Of a stretch of 64,000 nt of DNA, positions 45,156-54,142 are shown in pieces. The translations under genes were made by a program, and so were the position numbers. Origin of the DNA: Bog-473 sp963754445 (GTDB lineage Bacteria > Actinomycetota > Acidimicrobiia > Acidimicrobiales > RAAP-2); assembly GCA_963754445.1 (NCBI GenBank), contig CAVWFT010000001.1, positions 2,232,001-2,296,000 on the forward strand. The letters are read 5' to 3'. Every line of letters starts with the position of its first letter. Within the stretch, counting starts at the first letter, position 1. The notes beneath the pieces are model-generated. The model saw only the letters and a list, made by a program, of their open reading frames with translations. It was not told the origin of the DNA and did no database searches.

Positions 45156-46359
45156 GCACGTCGCCCCGCTCGGGCTCGCGTGCGGCGCTCGGCGCGGACA
45201 CTGGGACGGGCGGCACCGGATCGCTCGGACGTCGCCAGGGCACCCGGGAGCGGCCGGTCAGGGGCTTGGCCAGCGGGGTGCGGGCCAGGACCTCGGTCAG
45301 TCCCATGCAGGCCACGAAGACCAGCACCACGGTGACGACGCTGAGCACGGGCCAGGGCACCACGCCGTTGAGATGGCGCCAGCCCAACCAGCCCATGACT
45401 GTGATGAAGAGGAGCTGGGCCAGGTACACGCCATAGGAGTCGTCGGAGCCTGCGGTCACCGCCCGCCGGGTGCGCGACGAACGGCGCCGCCCGACCAGGG
45501 CCACCCCGATGAGATAGATGCAGGCGATGGCGCCCACGTTGAACGGGATGACGATCGGTTGGAACGGGTCGGAGCTCGAGCCGAGCCAGGAGGCGCCCCA
45601 GCGGGCGGCCCCGAAGTACCACAGCTCGGCCAGCACGGCGGCCCCGAGGGTCAGGCCGACGACGAGGCGGACGTGGCTGCGCAGCCAGGCGTCGAACTCG
45701 TCGAGGTTGTAGGCCACCACCATTCCGGCCAGCAGATAGAACTGGTACGAGGTCACCTCGCGGGTGGCCCAGTACCCCGACATCCAGCCCGGGGCCAGAT
45801 TCCAGTGCATGGCCGACACGAGGGCGACCTGGGCCAGCCCGCTCGCCAGGAGCAACAGCGCGTGGTGCCCGCGGGTCCGGCGGACCAGCATGAGGCAGAG
45901 CGGGAAGAGGGCGTAGAACTCCAGCAGGACCAAGAGGTAGTAGAGCTGGTAGTAGCCCGTGCCGAACAGGTACAGGAGGTGGATGGTGTCGCCCCGGAAG
46001 GTTCCCGTGTCCGAGCCGATGGTGAGCAGGAAGTAGATCACCGTCCAGCACAGGTAGGGCACCGCGACCAGGGCGAAGCGGCGACGCCAGAAAGTCCGGT
46101 GGTTGATCCCCGGCAGGTCGCGCAGGCTGTAGGTCAGCATGCAGGCGGAGACGAAGAGGAACGCCTCCCGGGTGACGTGCAGCAGCTGCAGCGAGGCCCC
46201 CACGGCGAGACCGGCCGCCAGCGGTGCAAAGGCGATCAGGGTGTGGGTCGACACCACGCCGGCCTGCTTGACCGGGCGCATGGCGTCGATGTGGTCCAGG
46301 CGCTTGCGCGTCCCGCGCACGGGAGCGGCGGCCAAGAGCGGTGACTCGTCGGGGCTCAT
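45142..46359 (-). CDS. Acyltransferase family 3 (OafA/YrhL-like) membrane protein
   Basis: A 405-residue AT3 protein with about ten transmembrane helices. The N-terminal RLDHIDAMRPVKQAGVVSTH (Arg/His of the active region) and 'REAFLFVSACMLTYS' segment follow the family. These enzymes O-acylate glycans or lipids at the membrane. The start overlaps the AMP-ligase stop by 4 nt (ATGA at 46356-46359), so it is the last gene of the coupled ComA operon. Its stop overlaps the convergent SGNH gene by 14 bp. Confidence 0.88.
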   Translation of the reverse strand: MSPDESPLLAAAPVRGTRKRLDHIDAMRPVKQAGVVSTHTLIAFAPLAAGLAVGASLQLLHVTREAFLFVSACMLTYSLRDLPGINHRTFWRRRFALVAVPYLCWTVIYFLLTIGSDTGTFRGDTIHLLYLFGTGYYQLYYLLVLLEFYALFPLCLMLVRRTRGHHALLLLASGLAQVALVSAMHWNLAPGWMSGYWATREVTSYQFYLLAGMVVAYNLDEFDAWLRSHVRLVVGLTLGAAVLAELWYFGAARWGASWLGSSSDPFQPIVIPFNVGAIACIYLIGVALVGRRRSSRTRRAVTAGSDDSYGVYLAQLLFITVMGWLGWRHLNGVVPWPVLSVVTVVLVFVACMGLTEVLARTPLAKPLTGRSRVPWRRPSDPVPPVPVSAPSAAREPERGDVLSPA

Positions 46360-47957
46360 GCGTAGGCGTAGGTGCGCAGGATCGGGACGTCGGGGTCTCC
46401 GAGCGCGCGGCGGCGCACCTTGCCGGTGGCGCCGGCCGGCATCGCCCGCACGACGCAGAGGGCGACCGGACGCTTGCTGCGCACCAGCTTCTGCTCCAGG
46501 ACGGCACCGATGCGCTCCGCCGTGGCGTCGGCCACACGGAGCCCGTCGGGACCGTCGGCGTCACGGACCACGACATAGGCCACGGGCACCTGGCCCAGCT
46601 CGGGGTCCTCGCGGCCCACCACGGCCACCGAGACCACGCCGGGCACGGTCGTGATCACCTCTTCGATCTCGCGCGGGAACACCTTCTCGCCGCCCCGGTT
46701 GATCACGTCGTCGGTGCGGGCATCGAGGTAGAGGAAGCCGTCGGCGTCGAAGTGACCGAGATCTCCCGTGCGCAGCCATCCCTCGGCGTCGAAGCGGTCC
46801 CCGTAGTCGCCCCCCTCGTAGGCGTCGACGACGGACACGCCCCGGATCTCGACATGGCCGACCGCACCGGGATGGTGCACCTCGCTCCCGCCCACGGGCT
46901 CGTCGGGATCGACGATGCGCAGCTCGACGCCGACCGGCCGGCCGACGGAGCCCGGGCGACGGGGCGCGTCGAGCGGGTGGGCGGCGATCTGGCTGGCCGC
47001 TTCGGTCATCCCGTAGGACTCGATCACCGGGATGCCGGTGGAGCGTTCCATGCGGTCGGCCGTGGCCACGGGCAGCGGGGCCGAGGCGGAGCGGATGAAG
47101 CGGATGCCGGATGGCACCTGCTCGCCCGGGCGCAGGTCGGCGACCCGCGAGACGATGGCGGGCACGGCGTTGATCCACGAGATGGAACGGGCGGCCATCA
47201 ACTCCCAGAATCCGGTCCGATGGAACCGGTCGTCGAGCACCAGGCACGACCCGGCGAGCAAGGCGGACAGCAGCCCGACGACCTCGGCGTTGATATGGAA
47301 CAGGGGCAGCGAGTTGAATCCCCGGTCGGCGGCGCCGAGCCGGTGGTGCGCCACCACGTAGCGCGCCGCATGGAGGAGCTGGTGCTGGTCCAGCCGGATG
47401 ACCTTGGGCGAACCGGTCGTCCCCGACGAGGACAACACGACGCCGCCCAGTCGGGTCGCCGGTCCCGCAACGACATGACCTGCCCGAACTCCGGCGAGGA
47501 GCTCCGACACGTCGTGCCACTGCAGGTCGAGGTCCGCCGGTGCGGCCCGATCGGCCAGCACCAGGTCGGCCCCGACCCGCGTCGCCAGGGCGTCCAGGCC
47601 GTCGGGGGCCCTGACCGGCGAGGCGGGGTCGAGCGGAGCGACCCAGAGCCCGGCGGCAATCCCCGAGAGGAAGATGCCGGCGAACTCCACCGGGTCGGCG
47701 ACGGCCAGCGCCACGGTCGTGCCCGGGTGGACGCCGGCCTCGGCGAAGACACGATGCCAACGGTCCACCGTGTCCTCCAGCTGCCCGAACGTGAGCAGGG
47801 CATCGCTGCGCGCGTGCTCGACATAGGAACGACCCGGGTCCTGCGTCGCCCGCTGGCGGATCAGGGCGGCGACCGAGACTCCCCCGTCGATGCCGAAGGC
47901 CCGCGCCGCGTCCAAGGCCGAGATCTTCGGTGTGCGCTCGAGTTGCCCGGCTTCCAT
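46356..47957 (-). CDS. AMP-forming acyl-CoA synthetase, oxalate-CoA-ligase-like
   Basis: A 533-residue ANL-family ligase. Motifs are VVLSSSGTTGSPKVIRLD (ATP loop), YGMTEAASQIAAHPLD, GWLRTGDLGHFDADGFLYLD, and the C-terminal ATGKVRRR Lys. The stretch after 'MTEA', with 'RRPGSVGRPVGVELRIVD', resembles oxalate-CoA and other small polar-acid ligases (AAE3/Pcs60 type) more than long-chain FadD. It overlaps its neighbours by 4 nt on both sides. Context suggests a polar product of the ComA pathway, such as sulfolactate, as a candidate substrate. That is inferred. Confidence 0.9.
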   Translation of the reverse strand: MEAGQLERTPKISALDAARAFGIDGGVSVAALIRQRATQDPGRSYVEHARSDALLTFGQLEDTVDRWHRVFAEAGVHPGTTVALAVADPVEFAGIFLSGIAAGLWVAPLDPASPVRAPDGLDALATRVGADLVLADRAAPADLDLQWHDVSELLAGVRAGHVVAGPATRLGGVVLSSSGTTGSPKVIRLDQHQLLHAARYVVAHHRLGAADRGFNSLPLFHINAEVVGLLSALLAGSCLVLDDRFHRTGFWELMAARSISWINAVPAIVSRVADLRPGEQVPSGIRFIRSASAPLPVATADRMERSTGIPVIESYGMTEAASQIAAHPLDAPRRPGSVGRPVGVELRIVDPDEPVGGSEVHHPGAVGHVEIRGVSVVDAYEGGDYGDRFDAEGWLRTGDLGHFDADGFLYLDARTDDVINRGGEKVFPREIEEVITTVPGVVSVAVVGREDPELGQVPVAYVVVRDADGPDGLRVADATAERIGAVLEQKLVRSKRPVALCVVRAMPAGATGKVRRRALGDPDVPILRTYAYA

Positions 47958-48364
47958 CAGTACATCATCCGGGGATCGCGGTAGTGCTTGAACTCGATGA
48001 GGTTGTCGGAGGGATCACGGAGCACGAAGGTCCGGTGGGCCTCGACCATCCCCTCGAAGCGCACACGCACGTCGGCGAACACCTCGATCTTGCGCTGCTG
48101 GCACAGCTCGTAGACCGCGTCGAAGTCTTCCCGGTTGCGAAAGGTGACCCCGAAGTGACGCGGGTAGAGGGTGGGTTCGGGACGGGGCGAGGCGGGAGGA
48201 TCGACGAGGTGGCAGACGAGCTGGTCGCCGAAGAAGTCGACCGTGATGCGGTCGGCGTACTGGCGAGCCAGCTTGCACCCCAGCGCCCCGACGTAGAATG
48301 CCTGGGCCTCATCGAGGTCGTAGACCGGGATCGCGAGGTGGAAGACGTCGCGACCCTCCCTCAC
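47957..48364 (-). CDS. VOC-family protein in the ComA operon
   Basis: A 135-residue glyoxalase/dioxygenase-fold protein with the ligands of a metal VOC enzyme: His of VFHLAIPVYDLDEAQAFY, His of 'YPRHFGVTFRNRED' and Glu of DPSDNLIEFKHYRDP. The ligand set fits an isomerase, lyase or dioxygenase. The GTG start overlaps the comA stop and its stop overlaps the ligase start (ATGA), so it is a fixed part of the operon. Confidence 0.85.
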   Translation of the reverse strand: MREGRDVFHLAIPVYDLDEAQAFYVGALGCKLARQYADRITVDFFGDQLVCHLVDPPASPRPEPTLYPRHFGVTFRNREDFDAVYELCQQRKIEVFADVRVRFEGMVEAHRTFVLRDPSDNLIEFKHYRDPRMMY

Positions 48365-49137
48365 GAGACGTGCTCTTCGAACGCCTCGAGCGTGTCGGAA
48401 CGCAGGCCGAGCCGTATCGTCTCGAGCCCGATGATGGCGGTGGAGGGGATGTTGCCCAGGTTCACGTTCGGTCCGACCCGGCGCACGAAGAAGCACTGCA
48501 ACTCGGTGGACGGGGCCTCGAACAAGAGCCGCTTGGTCGGCACGTCGCTGGAGAGGATCTCCTCGATGAGGCCGAACCGCAGCTCGCCGTTGGGGCGGCA
48601 GATGCCCGACTTGCCGCTCTCCCGGGCCTCGAGGGTCACCAGGGCGGCGCCGGCGTCGAGGTCGTCGTGCACGCTCTCGATCCAGCGGTTGGGCGCCAGT
48701 CGCTCGGAGCGCTCGGCGTCCTTGAACCCGACCTCGGAGATGACCTGGAAGTCGTCGGCCAGCTTGCGCACGTAGCCGGCCTTCTCGAGGTTCGACAGGT
48801 CGATGGTGCCGTTGGAGACCTCGACGTAGCGACAGTCGTAGTGCTCGCACAGCTGGCGGAACTCCTCGAAGCGGTCCTGCAGTACGAACTTCTCGAACAG
48901 CGTGCCGCCGAAATAGAAGTCGATCCCGGCGTTGTCGAGGACCTCGATCTTGCGGTCCAGGTCGCTGGTGACCAGCGCCGTGCCCCAGCCGAACTTGACG
49001 AAGTCGAGGAATTCGGCGCCGCTCTCGACGACGTCTTGGAAGAGCCGGGTGGGCAGACCTCCGTCGACCATCATGGTGACGCCCGCGGTGCGCGGCTTGC
49101 TCGTCCTCGTCGGAAGCATCAACGCGTTGGGTCTCAT
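48361..49137 (-). CDS. comA: ComA-like phosphosulfolactate synthase
   Basis: A 258-residue TIM-barrel protein of the ComA family. ComA adds sulfite to phosphoenolpyruvate to give (R)-phosphosulfolactate, the first step of coenzyme M synthesis in methanogens; related bacteria use it to make sulfolactate. Family stretches are GVTMMVDGGLPTRLFQDVVE, 'GAEFLDFVKFGWGTALV', 'FGGTLFEKFVLQ', 'YVEVSNGTIDL' and ISEVGFKD. Length is normal. ATG 49137 overlaps the phosphatase stop (ATGA). A coenzyme M pathway is not otherwise seen. Confidence 0.9.
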   Translation of the reverse strand: MRPNALMLPTRTSKPRTAGVTMMVDGGLPTRLFQDVVESGAEFLDFVKFGWGTALVTSDLDRKIEVLDNAGIDFYFGGTLFEKFVLQDRFEEFRQLCEHYDCRYVEVSNGTIDLSNLEKAGYVRKLADDFQVISEVGFKDAERSERLAPNRWIESVHDDLDAGAALVTLEARESGKSGICRPNGELRFGLIEEILSSDVPTKRLLFEAPSTELQCFFVRRVGPNVNLGNIPSTAIIGLETIRLGLRSDTLEAFEEHVS

Positions 49138-49772
49138 GTCATCCTCCTCGCTTCTGTCGGTGGCTGCTGGCGCAGCGTGGTTGGCGATGTCGTCTGGAGA
49201 TCGAAGACCCAGGCGCTGGCGTTCGGCACGGCGGTCCACTCCATGTTCCGCAGCGAGACGCCCTGGAGCGCAGCCTGAGCGACCCGGATGACCCCGCCGT
49301 GCGTCACCACGAGGACATCGGAGTCCCGGGCCCGCTGCACGCACTCGAGCAGGAACTCACGCACTCGCTCGTAGAGAGCAGTCAGGCTCTCGCCTCCGGG
49401 AGGCCGGGCCTCGGTGTCGACGACCCGCCCGCCCTCGATGCCGGACCACGCCGGACCAAGCGTGCTGAACGGCATGCCCTGGGCGGCGCCGAAGTGACGC
49501 TCGCGGATGGCCGTGTCCTCGATTCTGCGGCAGTCGAGACCGATCTCGTCGACGATGATGTCCGCGGTCTCACGGGCCCGTTCGAGATCGCTCGAGATCA
49601 CCGCACCGAACGGCACGCCGTTCAGCCGGCGGGCCACGAGAGCGGCCTGGGAGCGACCTTCCGGTGAGAGCACCGGTCCCTCCGCCTGTCCCTGCACCAA
49701 GCCGGATGCGTTCCACGTGCTCTCACCGTGGCGAACCAACCACACCGAGCCTGCGGAATCGGGGTTTTTCAT
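49134..49772 (-). CDS. Histidine-phosphatase (phosphoglycerate-mutase-like) family protein
   Basis: A 212-residue histidine phosphatase with the phosphorylated His motif 'VWLVRHGESTWNASG' near residue 15 and the second catalytic His in VVTHGGVIRVAQA (about 165). Such enzymes dephosphorylate small phosphoesters. In this operon it could take the ComB role and release sulfolactate from phosphosulfolactate, though it is unrelated in sequence to ComB. ATG 49772 is the most natural start. Overlaps with comA make it the first coupled gene. Confidence 0.88.
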   Translation of the reverse strand: MKNPDSAGSVWLVRHGESTWNASGLVQGQAEGPVLSPEGRSQAALVARRLNGVPFGAVISSDLERARETADIIVDEIGLDCRRIEDTAIRERHFGAAQGMPFSTLGPAWSGIEGGRVVDTEARPPGGESLTALYERVREFLLECVQRARDSDVLVVTHGGVIRVAQAALQGVSLRNMEWTAVPNASAWVFDLQTTSPTTLRQQPPTEARRMT

Positions 49773-49862
49773 CTCATGGCCAGAATGCCCACCGCCTCTG
49801 TGTCCACACTGGGAACGGAGCAAGAAGAATGTGAGGAAATTCTGAGTGTCACCGGGGAAACG

Positions 49863-51143
49863 TCAGGTCAGGGCACCTTCGAGCGTGCGGAGTGCAGGCA
49901 CGATCGTGTCCTCGCTCGTGCCTGCCATGCCGAGTCGGGCTCGCTGCTCTGCGCGCACCGGACCCGTCAGCACCCAACGCAGTGGAGTCCGCAAAAATAT
50001 TGCGGTGAAGAGGGCGGCGCACCCCATCGTGAGCACAAAGGTCACGACCACCGTGCCGGCCCAGCCGAGATGCGGCGGGACGTCGAGGTCGCCGAGCCAC
50101 TGCCGGATCAGGTTCAAGAAGAGCACGTGACTCAAGAAGATGCCGCCGGTGAGTCCGGCCAGATATTCGGCTGAGAAACACCTGAATTTGAGGGCGGGTC
50201 TGGTCGCGCTCCGTCGGTACCACACGTAGGTGCCGCACTCGAGGGCGGCGACGGCCACCGTGAACCACAAGAACGCGATCGGTTGGTACAGGTCCGATGC
50301 GTGTCCCGTGTTGGTCCCGGTCCAGACCGCGACGAGGTACCACAACGTGGCCAATGCGCCCACGACCGCCGCCAGCGCGATCACCTGGCGGTACCAGCGC
50401 TCGGCGAAGGCGCGCACCTGGTCGAAGTGCAGCGCCACGAGGATCCCGGCGATGAACTGCTCCTGGTAGGTGATGGGGTCGCGCGCCCAGGGCCAGGCCG
50501 AAGCGATGTGGCGGGTGGCGACGCCGACCACGCCGAAGTACTGGGTGTAGTGGAGGTCGGCCGCCAGGAGCAGGGCGAAGAGCAGGCTGCCCACCATGAG
50601 CGCCATGTGATGTCTGGTGGCGCGCACCGCCCGCAGGACGAAGGGGAACACGATGTAGAGCTGGAGGATGACGACGACGTAATAGAGCTGGTAGTAGCCG
50701 AAGAACAGGTAGTTCTTCAGGAGCGGGCCGGCCTGGTCCCACCAGCCGTTCATGGCCATGGTGAAGACCCAGTAGATGAGCGTCCACACCACGTAGGGCA
50801 CGCCGATGAGGAGGATGCGCCGGCCCCAGAAGTCCGTCGTCGTCCGCGGCCGGGTGATCTGCGAGTACGTCAAGAGGAAGGCGGTGAGGAAGAAGAAGGC
50901 GGTCCGGCTGAAGTGCAGAAGCATGACCATGGCCCAGGCCGGCGTGTTGCCGACGGTGATCGTCCAGAGCAGCGAGTGCTGCAGGACCACGGCGCAGCAG
51001 GCGATGACCCGGTAGGAGTCGAACTGACCGAGATAGCCGCCAACGCCGGCGGGCGCGTCGAGACGTGCAGGCGCGTCGGAACGACTCGGCATACGTCGAT
51101 GATGGCGGTCAAACCTGGAAATCAGCTGAGACGCCGTCGTCAT
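49863..51143 (-). CDS. Acyltransferase family 3 (OafA/YrhL-like) membrane protein
   Basis: A 426-residue AT3 protein with about ten transmembrane helices. The opening 'FDSYRVIACCAVVLQHS' holds the Arg and His of the active site. The same overall layout as the AT3 gene at 45142 suggests a paralog. It lies 90 bp upstream of the phosphatase gene on the same strand and could be on the same transcript. ATG 51143 is used; an internal Met at 51092 is an alternative because the first 17 residues look poorly conserved. Confidence 0.88.
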   Translation of the reverse strand: MTTASQLISRFDRHHRRMPSRSDAPARLDAPAGVGGYLGQFDSYRVIACCAVVLQHSLLWTITVGNTPAWAMVMLLHFSRTAFFFLTAFLLTYSQITRPRTTTDFWGRRILLIGVPYVVWTLIYWVFTMAMNGWWDQAGPLLKNYLFFGYYQLYYVVVILQLYIVFPFVLRAVRATRHHMALMVGSLLFALLLAADLHYTQYFGVVGVATRHIASAWPWARDPITYQEQFIAGILVALHFDQVRAFAERWYRQVIALAAVVGALATLWYLVAVWTGTNTGHASDLYQPIAFLWFTVAVAALECGTYVWYRRSATRPALKFRCFSAEYLAGLTGGIFLSHVLFLNLIRQWLGDLDVPPHLGWAGTVVVTFVLTMGCAALFTAIFLRTPLRWVLTGPVRAEQRARLGMAGTSEDTIVPALRTLEGALT

Positions 51144-51179
51144 TCGGCCGACCGATCGCCCTCGCCGGGCAGAACAGAC

Positions 51180-52388
51180 TCAGCCGAGCTTGGTGAGCGC
51201 CGTGCGCAAATGGCGCACGGCCTGCCCGATGCGCTGCTCGTTCTCGATGAGCGCGAAACGCACGTGGCCGTCGCCGCCCGGTCCGAAGCCCACCCCCGGC
51301 GAGGTGGCGACGTCGGCCTCGCTGATGAGGTACTTGGCGAACTCGAGCGAGCCCATCTCGCGGTAGGGCTCGGGAATCGGAGCCCAGACGAACATCGTCC
51401 CCCGGGGCTTGGCCAGCTGCCACCCGATGCGGCTGAGCCCGTCGCACAGGGCGTCGCGCCGGGAGCGGTAGATCTGGTTGATCTCCTTGGGGTAGTCCGG
51501 CGCCTCGTTCATGGCCACGATGGCCGCGATCTGGATGGGCTGGAAGGTGCCGTAGTCGAGGTAGGTCTTCAACTTGGTCAGCGCCTGGACGATCTCGGCG
51601 TTGCCGACCACGAAGCCGACCCGCCAGCCGGCCATGGAGAAGGACTTCGTCATCGTGTACAGCTCGACCGCCACCTCCTTGGCCCCGGGAACCTGGAGGA
51701 TGGACGGCGGCTCGTAGCCGTCGAAGCCGAGATCGGCGTAGGCGAAGTCGTGCACCAGGACGACCTCGTGCTCGCGGGCGAAGGCCACCAGACGTTCCAT
51801 GAAGGACAGGTCGACACAGGCCGTGGTCGGGTTGTGCGGAAACGACAGCACGATGACCCGTGGCTTGGGCCACGACTCCTCCCAGGCGTGCATGAGCCCG
51901 TCGAAGAAGGCCTCGCCCGGATCGGGCGCGCCGAGCGACTCGACGTCGGGACCGCGCAGGGGCACCTGGCGCACATCCGCACCGGCGAAGAGCGGTCCCC
52001 AGATGTGGATCGGATACGACGGTGACGGCACCAACGCGGTGTCGCCCGGGCCGACCAGCACCCACATGAGGTGCGAGAAGCCCTCCTTGGCGCCGATGGT
52101 GGTGACGACCTCGGTGTCGGGGTCGAGGTCGACGTCGAACTTGCGCTTGTAGAGGTCGGCGACCGCGCTGCGGAGTTTCGGGATGCCCCGCGACGCCGAG
52201 TAGCGGTGATTGCGCGGATTCTGGGCCGCCTCGGCCAGCTTGCCCACGGCCACGTCGGGCGACGGCAGGTCCGGGTTGCCGAAGCCCAGATCGATCACGT
52301 CGCGACCGGCTCGCCGAGACTCCGCCTTGAGATCGTTGATCGTGGCGAAGACGTAGGGCGGCAGCCCGTTGATGCGACGAAACTCCAT
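51180..52388 (-). CDS. Class I/II pyridoxal-phosphate aminotransferase (AlaC-like)
   Basis: A 402-residue fold-type I aminotransferase with the PLP Lys in ELYTMTKSFSMAGWRVGF (about 240). Other features are 'SFPHNPTTACVDLSFMERLV' (Asn), 'HDFAYADLGFDG' (Asp/Tyr) and a conserved C-terminal Arg in 'DGHVRFALIENEQR'. It resembles alanine- or glutamate-pyruvate transaminases of the AlaC type. A start at 52388 fits family length. Confidence 0.88.
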   Translation of the reverse strand: MEFRRINGLPPYVFATINDLKAESRRAGRDVIDLGFGNPDLPSPDVAVGKLAEAAQNPRNHRYSASRGIPKLRSAVADLYKRKFDVDLDPDTEVVTTIGAKEGFSHLMWVLVGPGDTALVPSPSYPIHIWGPLFAGADVRQVPLRGPDVESLGAPDPGEAFFDGLMHAWEESWPKPRVIVLSFPHNPTTACVDLSFMERLVAFAREHEVVLVHDFAYADLGFDGYEPPSILQVPGAKEVAVELYTMTKSFSMAGWRVGFVVGNAEIVQALTKLKTYLDYGTFQPIQIAAIVAMNEAPDYPKEINQIYRSRRDALCDGLSRIGWQLAKPRGTMFVWAPIPEPYREMGSLEFAKYLISEADVATSPGVGFGPGGDGHVRFALIENEQRIGQAVRHLRTALTKLG

Positions 52389-52397
52389 CGGAGAAGT

Positions 52398-53147
52398 CTA
52401 CGACCGGCGGCCTGCCCCTCCCGACGATGGGCGCGCCGTGCCGCGACCCGCCGCCGCCAGTCGGCCCACGTCGAGGGGCCACCCGAACACGGCCCAGCTG
52501 GCCCCGGCCCCGGCCACGAGCTGCACCGTCTCGACCATCGCCGGCGCCCCATCGGGAGGGGGGCCGGCCCACGTGACCTCGAGCGCACCGGGTCCGGTGG
52601 AACGTTCGGTGACCAGGTTGGGGTCGGCATCCCACACGGTGAGCACCGCCCCGGCGGCGCGGGCCTCGTCGACCCGGCCGGCCGGCCCGCCCGCCACCCA
52701 GACGGTGATCCCCTCCCCCGCCAGCTCGTGGGCCAGGGCGACCAGGTCGCGCCGCCGTTCGGCGGCGGGCGGGAACGGGATCCCGTAGGCGCGGTTCTCC
52801 TCGGCGCTCAAGCGGTCACCGGTCCCGAGGCCGGCGATGACCCGACCCGGGGCCAGCGTGTGCAGGGCACGGAATTCGTCCAGGAGCACCGCGTTGGGGA
52901 CGAGGCCCACCCGGGCCACCAGGGTGCCGACGAACGGACCGGCAGCGCCCCGATCGGCGTAGCGGCCGGCCAGGGCGCCGAGGACCGGGAAGGGGGCCAG
53001 GGCGGGCCGCTCCGGTTGGCCGATGGGCCACAGGTGGTCGTAGCAGAAGAGCCCGTCCACACCGGCCGCCACGGCGGCGTCGGCCGCGGCGAAGGCGGGC
53101 TCGGGACCCGCTTGGAACATGGGAAGCACCACACCAGTGCGGATCAC
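52398..53147 (-). CDS. LLM-class (F420-dependent type) oxidoreductase
   Basis: A 249-residue luciferase-like monooxygenase TIM barrel. The opening 'IRTGVVLPMFQAGPEPAFAAADAA', 'GLFCYDHLWPIG' and 'VIAGLGTGDRLSAEENRAYG' match F420-dependent LLM enzymes. These reduce or oxidise substrates with F420. The GTG start overlaps the ROK kinase stop (GTGA). The protein is shorter than typical (about 300) and ends in a low-complexity tail; it may lack the final strand-helix unit. Confidence 0.82.
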   Translation of the reverse strand: MIRTGVVLPMFQAGPEPAFAAADAAVAAGVDGLFCYDHLWPIGQPERPALAPFPVLGALAGRYADRGAAGPFVGTLVARVGLVPNAVLLDEFRALHTLAPGRVIAGLGTGDRLSAEENRAYGIPFPPAAERRRDLVALAHELAGEGITVWVAGGPAGRVDEARAAGAVLTVWDADPNLVTERSTGPGALEVTWAGPPPDGAPAMVETVQLVAGAGASWAVFGWPLDVGRLAAAGRGTARPSSGGAGRRS

Positions 53148-54142
53148 CAAAGGCCGCCCTGCCTGGCTCCCAGGGCGGCGCCGACCGCACCCGCCCGCTC
53201 CCCGAAGGCGGCGGGGACGATGGCGATGGGCGGCCGCCGACCCGCTCCCTCGACCTGGGCGGCGAAGGCGGACCGGGCGGCCTCGAAGAGGAGGTCGCCG
53301 GTCTGGACCAGACCGCCGCCGAGCACGAAGCACTCCGGGTCGGTGACGCAGGCCAGGTTGGCCAGCCCGAAGCCGACCCACGAGCCCACATCACGGATGA
53401 CCTGTTGGGCCGCCGGGTCCCCGGCGTCGGCCGCCGCCGAGACGTCCTCGCCCCGCACGCTCTCGGGGTCTCCGCCGGCCAGGGCGACCACCGCACTGAG
53501 ACGGCCGGCCAGGGCGGCCTGGCGGGCCAGCATGCCGAGCCCGGCCCCGGAGGCGAAGCGTTCCCAGCATCCGTTGCGCCCGCAGGGACAGGCCGGACCC
53601 GCCGGATCGACCACCATGTGCCCGATCTCCCCGGCGAAGCCGGCGGCCCCCACCTGGACGTGGCCGTCGACGACGAGGCCACCTCCGATCCCGGTACCCA
53701 GGGTCACCAGGACGACGTGGTGATAGCCCCGGGCGGCGCCGAGGCGGGACTCGGCCAGCACGGCGAAGTTGGCGTCGTTCTCGATCAGGATCCGGTGGCC
53801 CAGCAGGCGCCGTCCGATCAGTTCGGTCCAGTCCACGCCGTGGGCCTGGGGCAGATTGGGCGCGAAGCAGAGGTGGCCGCGCCGGTCCACCATGCCCGGC
53901 GCACCGACTCCGACCGGGGTGTCCGTGGTGCCGAGCATCCCGTCGAGCTGGGTGACGACGGCGGCCACCGCGTCGGCCACGTTGGCGCCCCCGATCTCGC
54001 GGGTGCCCTTGGGCGTCGGGACTCGTGTCTCCGCGACGACCTGGTCATCCGCGCTCAGGGCGACGCCGAGGACCTTGGTACCACCGATGTCGATCCCGTA
54101 GGTCAGGCCGGGAGGGCCGGACGGGCCGGAGCCCGCGCTCAC
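53144..54142 (-). CDS. ROK-family glucokinase
   Basis: A 332-residue ROK sugar kinase. Features are the N-terminal ATP motif YGIDIGGTKVLGVALS, the sugar-binding 'ILIENDANFAVLAESR', the GTGIGGGLVVDGH loop, and the zinc motif CPCGRNGCWERFASG (about 175). It phosphorylates glucose to glucose-6-phosphate. In streptomycetes the glkA gene lies near SRPBCC and glycosyltransferase genes, as here. It overlaps both neighbours. Confidence 0.92.
   Translation of the reverse strand: MSAGSGPSGPPGLTYGIDIGGTKVLGVALSADDQVVAETRVPTPKGTREIGGANVADAVAAVVTQLDGMLGTTDTPVGVGAPGMVDRRGHLCFAPNLPQAHGVDWTELIGRRLLGHRILIENDANFAVLAESRLGAARGYHHVVLVTLGTGIGGGLVVDGHVQVGAAGFAGEIGHMVVDPAGPACPCGRNGCWERFASGAGLGMLARQAALAGRLSAVVALAGGDPESVRGEDVSAAADAGDPAAQQVIRDVGSWVGFGLANLACVTDPECFVLGGGLVQTGDLLFEAARSAFAAQVEGAGRRPPIAIVPAAFGERAGAVGAALGARQGGLW

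Noticed and set aside
46356..47957. Long-chain fatty acyl-CoA ligase (FadD)
   Set aside because: The segment after the MTEA motif resembles oxalate/small-acid ligases; a long-chain role is less likely, though not excluded.
50283..52025. 580-residue plus-strand open frame
   Set aside because: Antisense to the AT3 and aminotransferase genes, both with family motifs.
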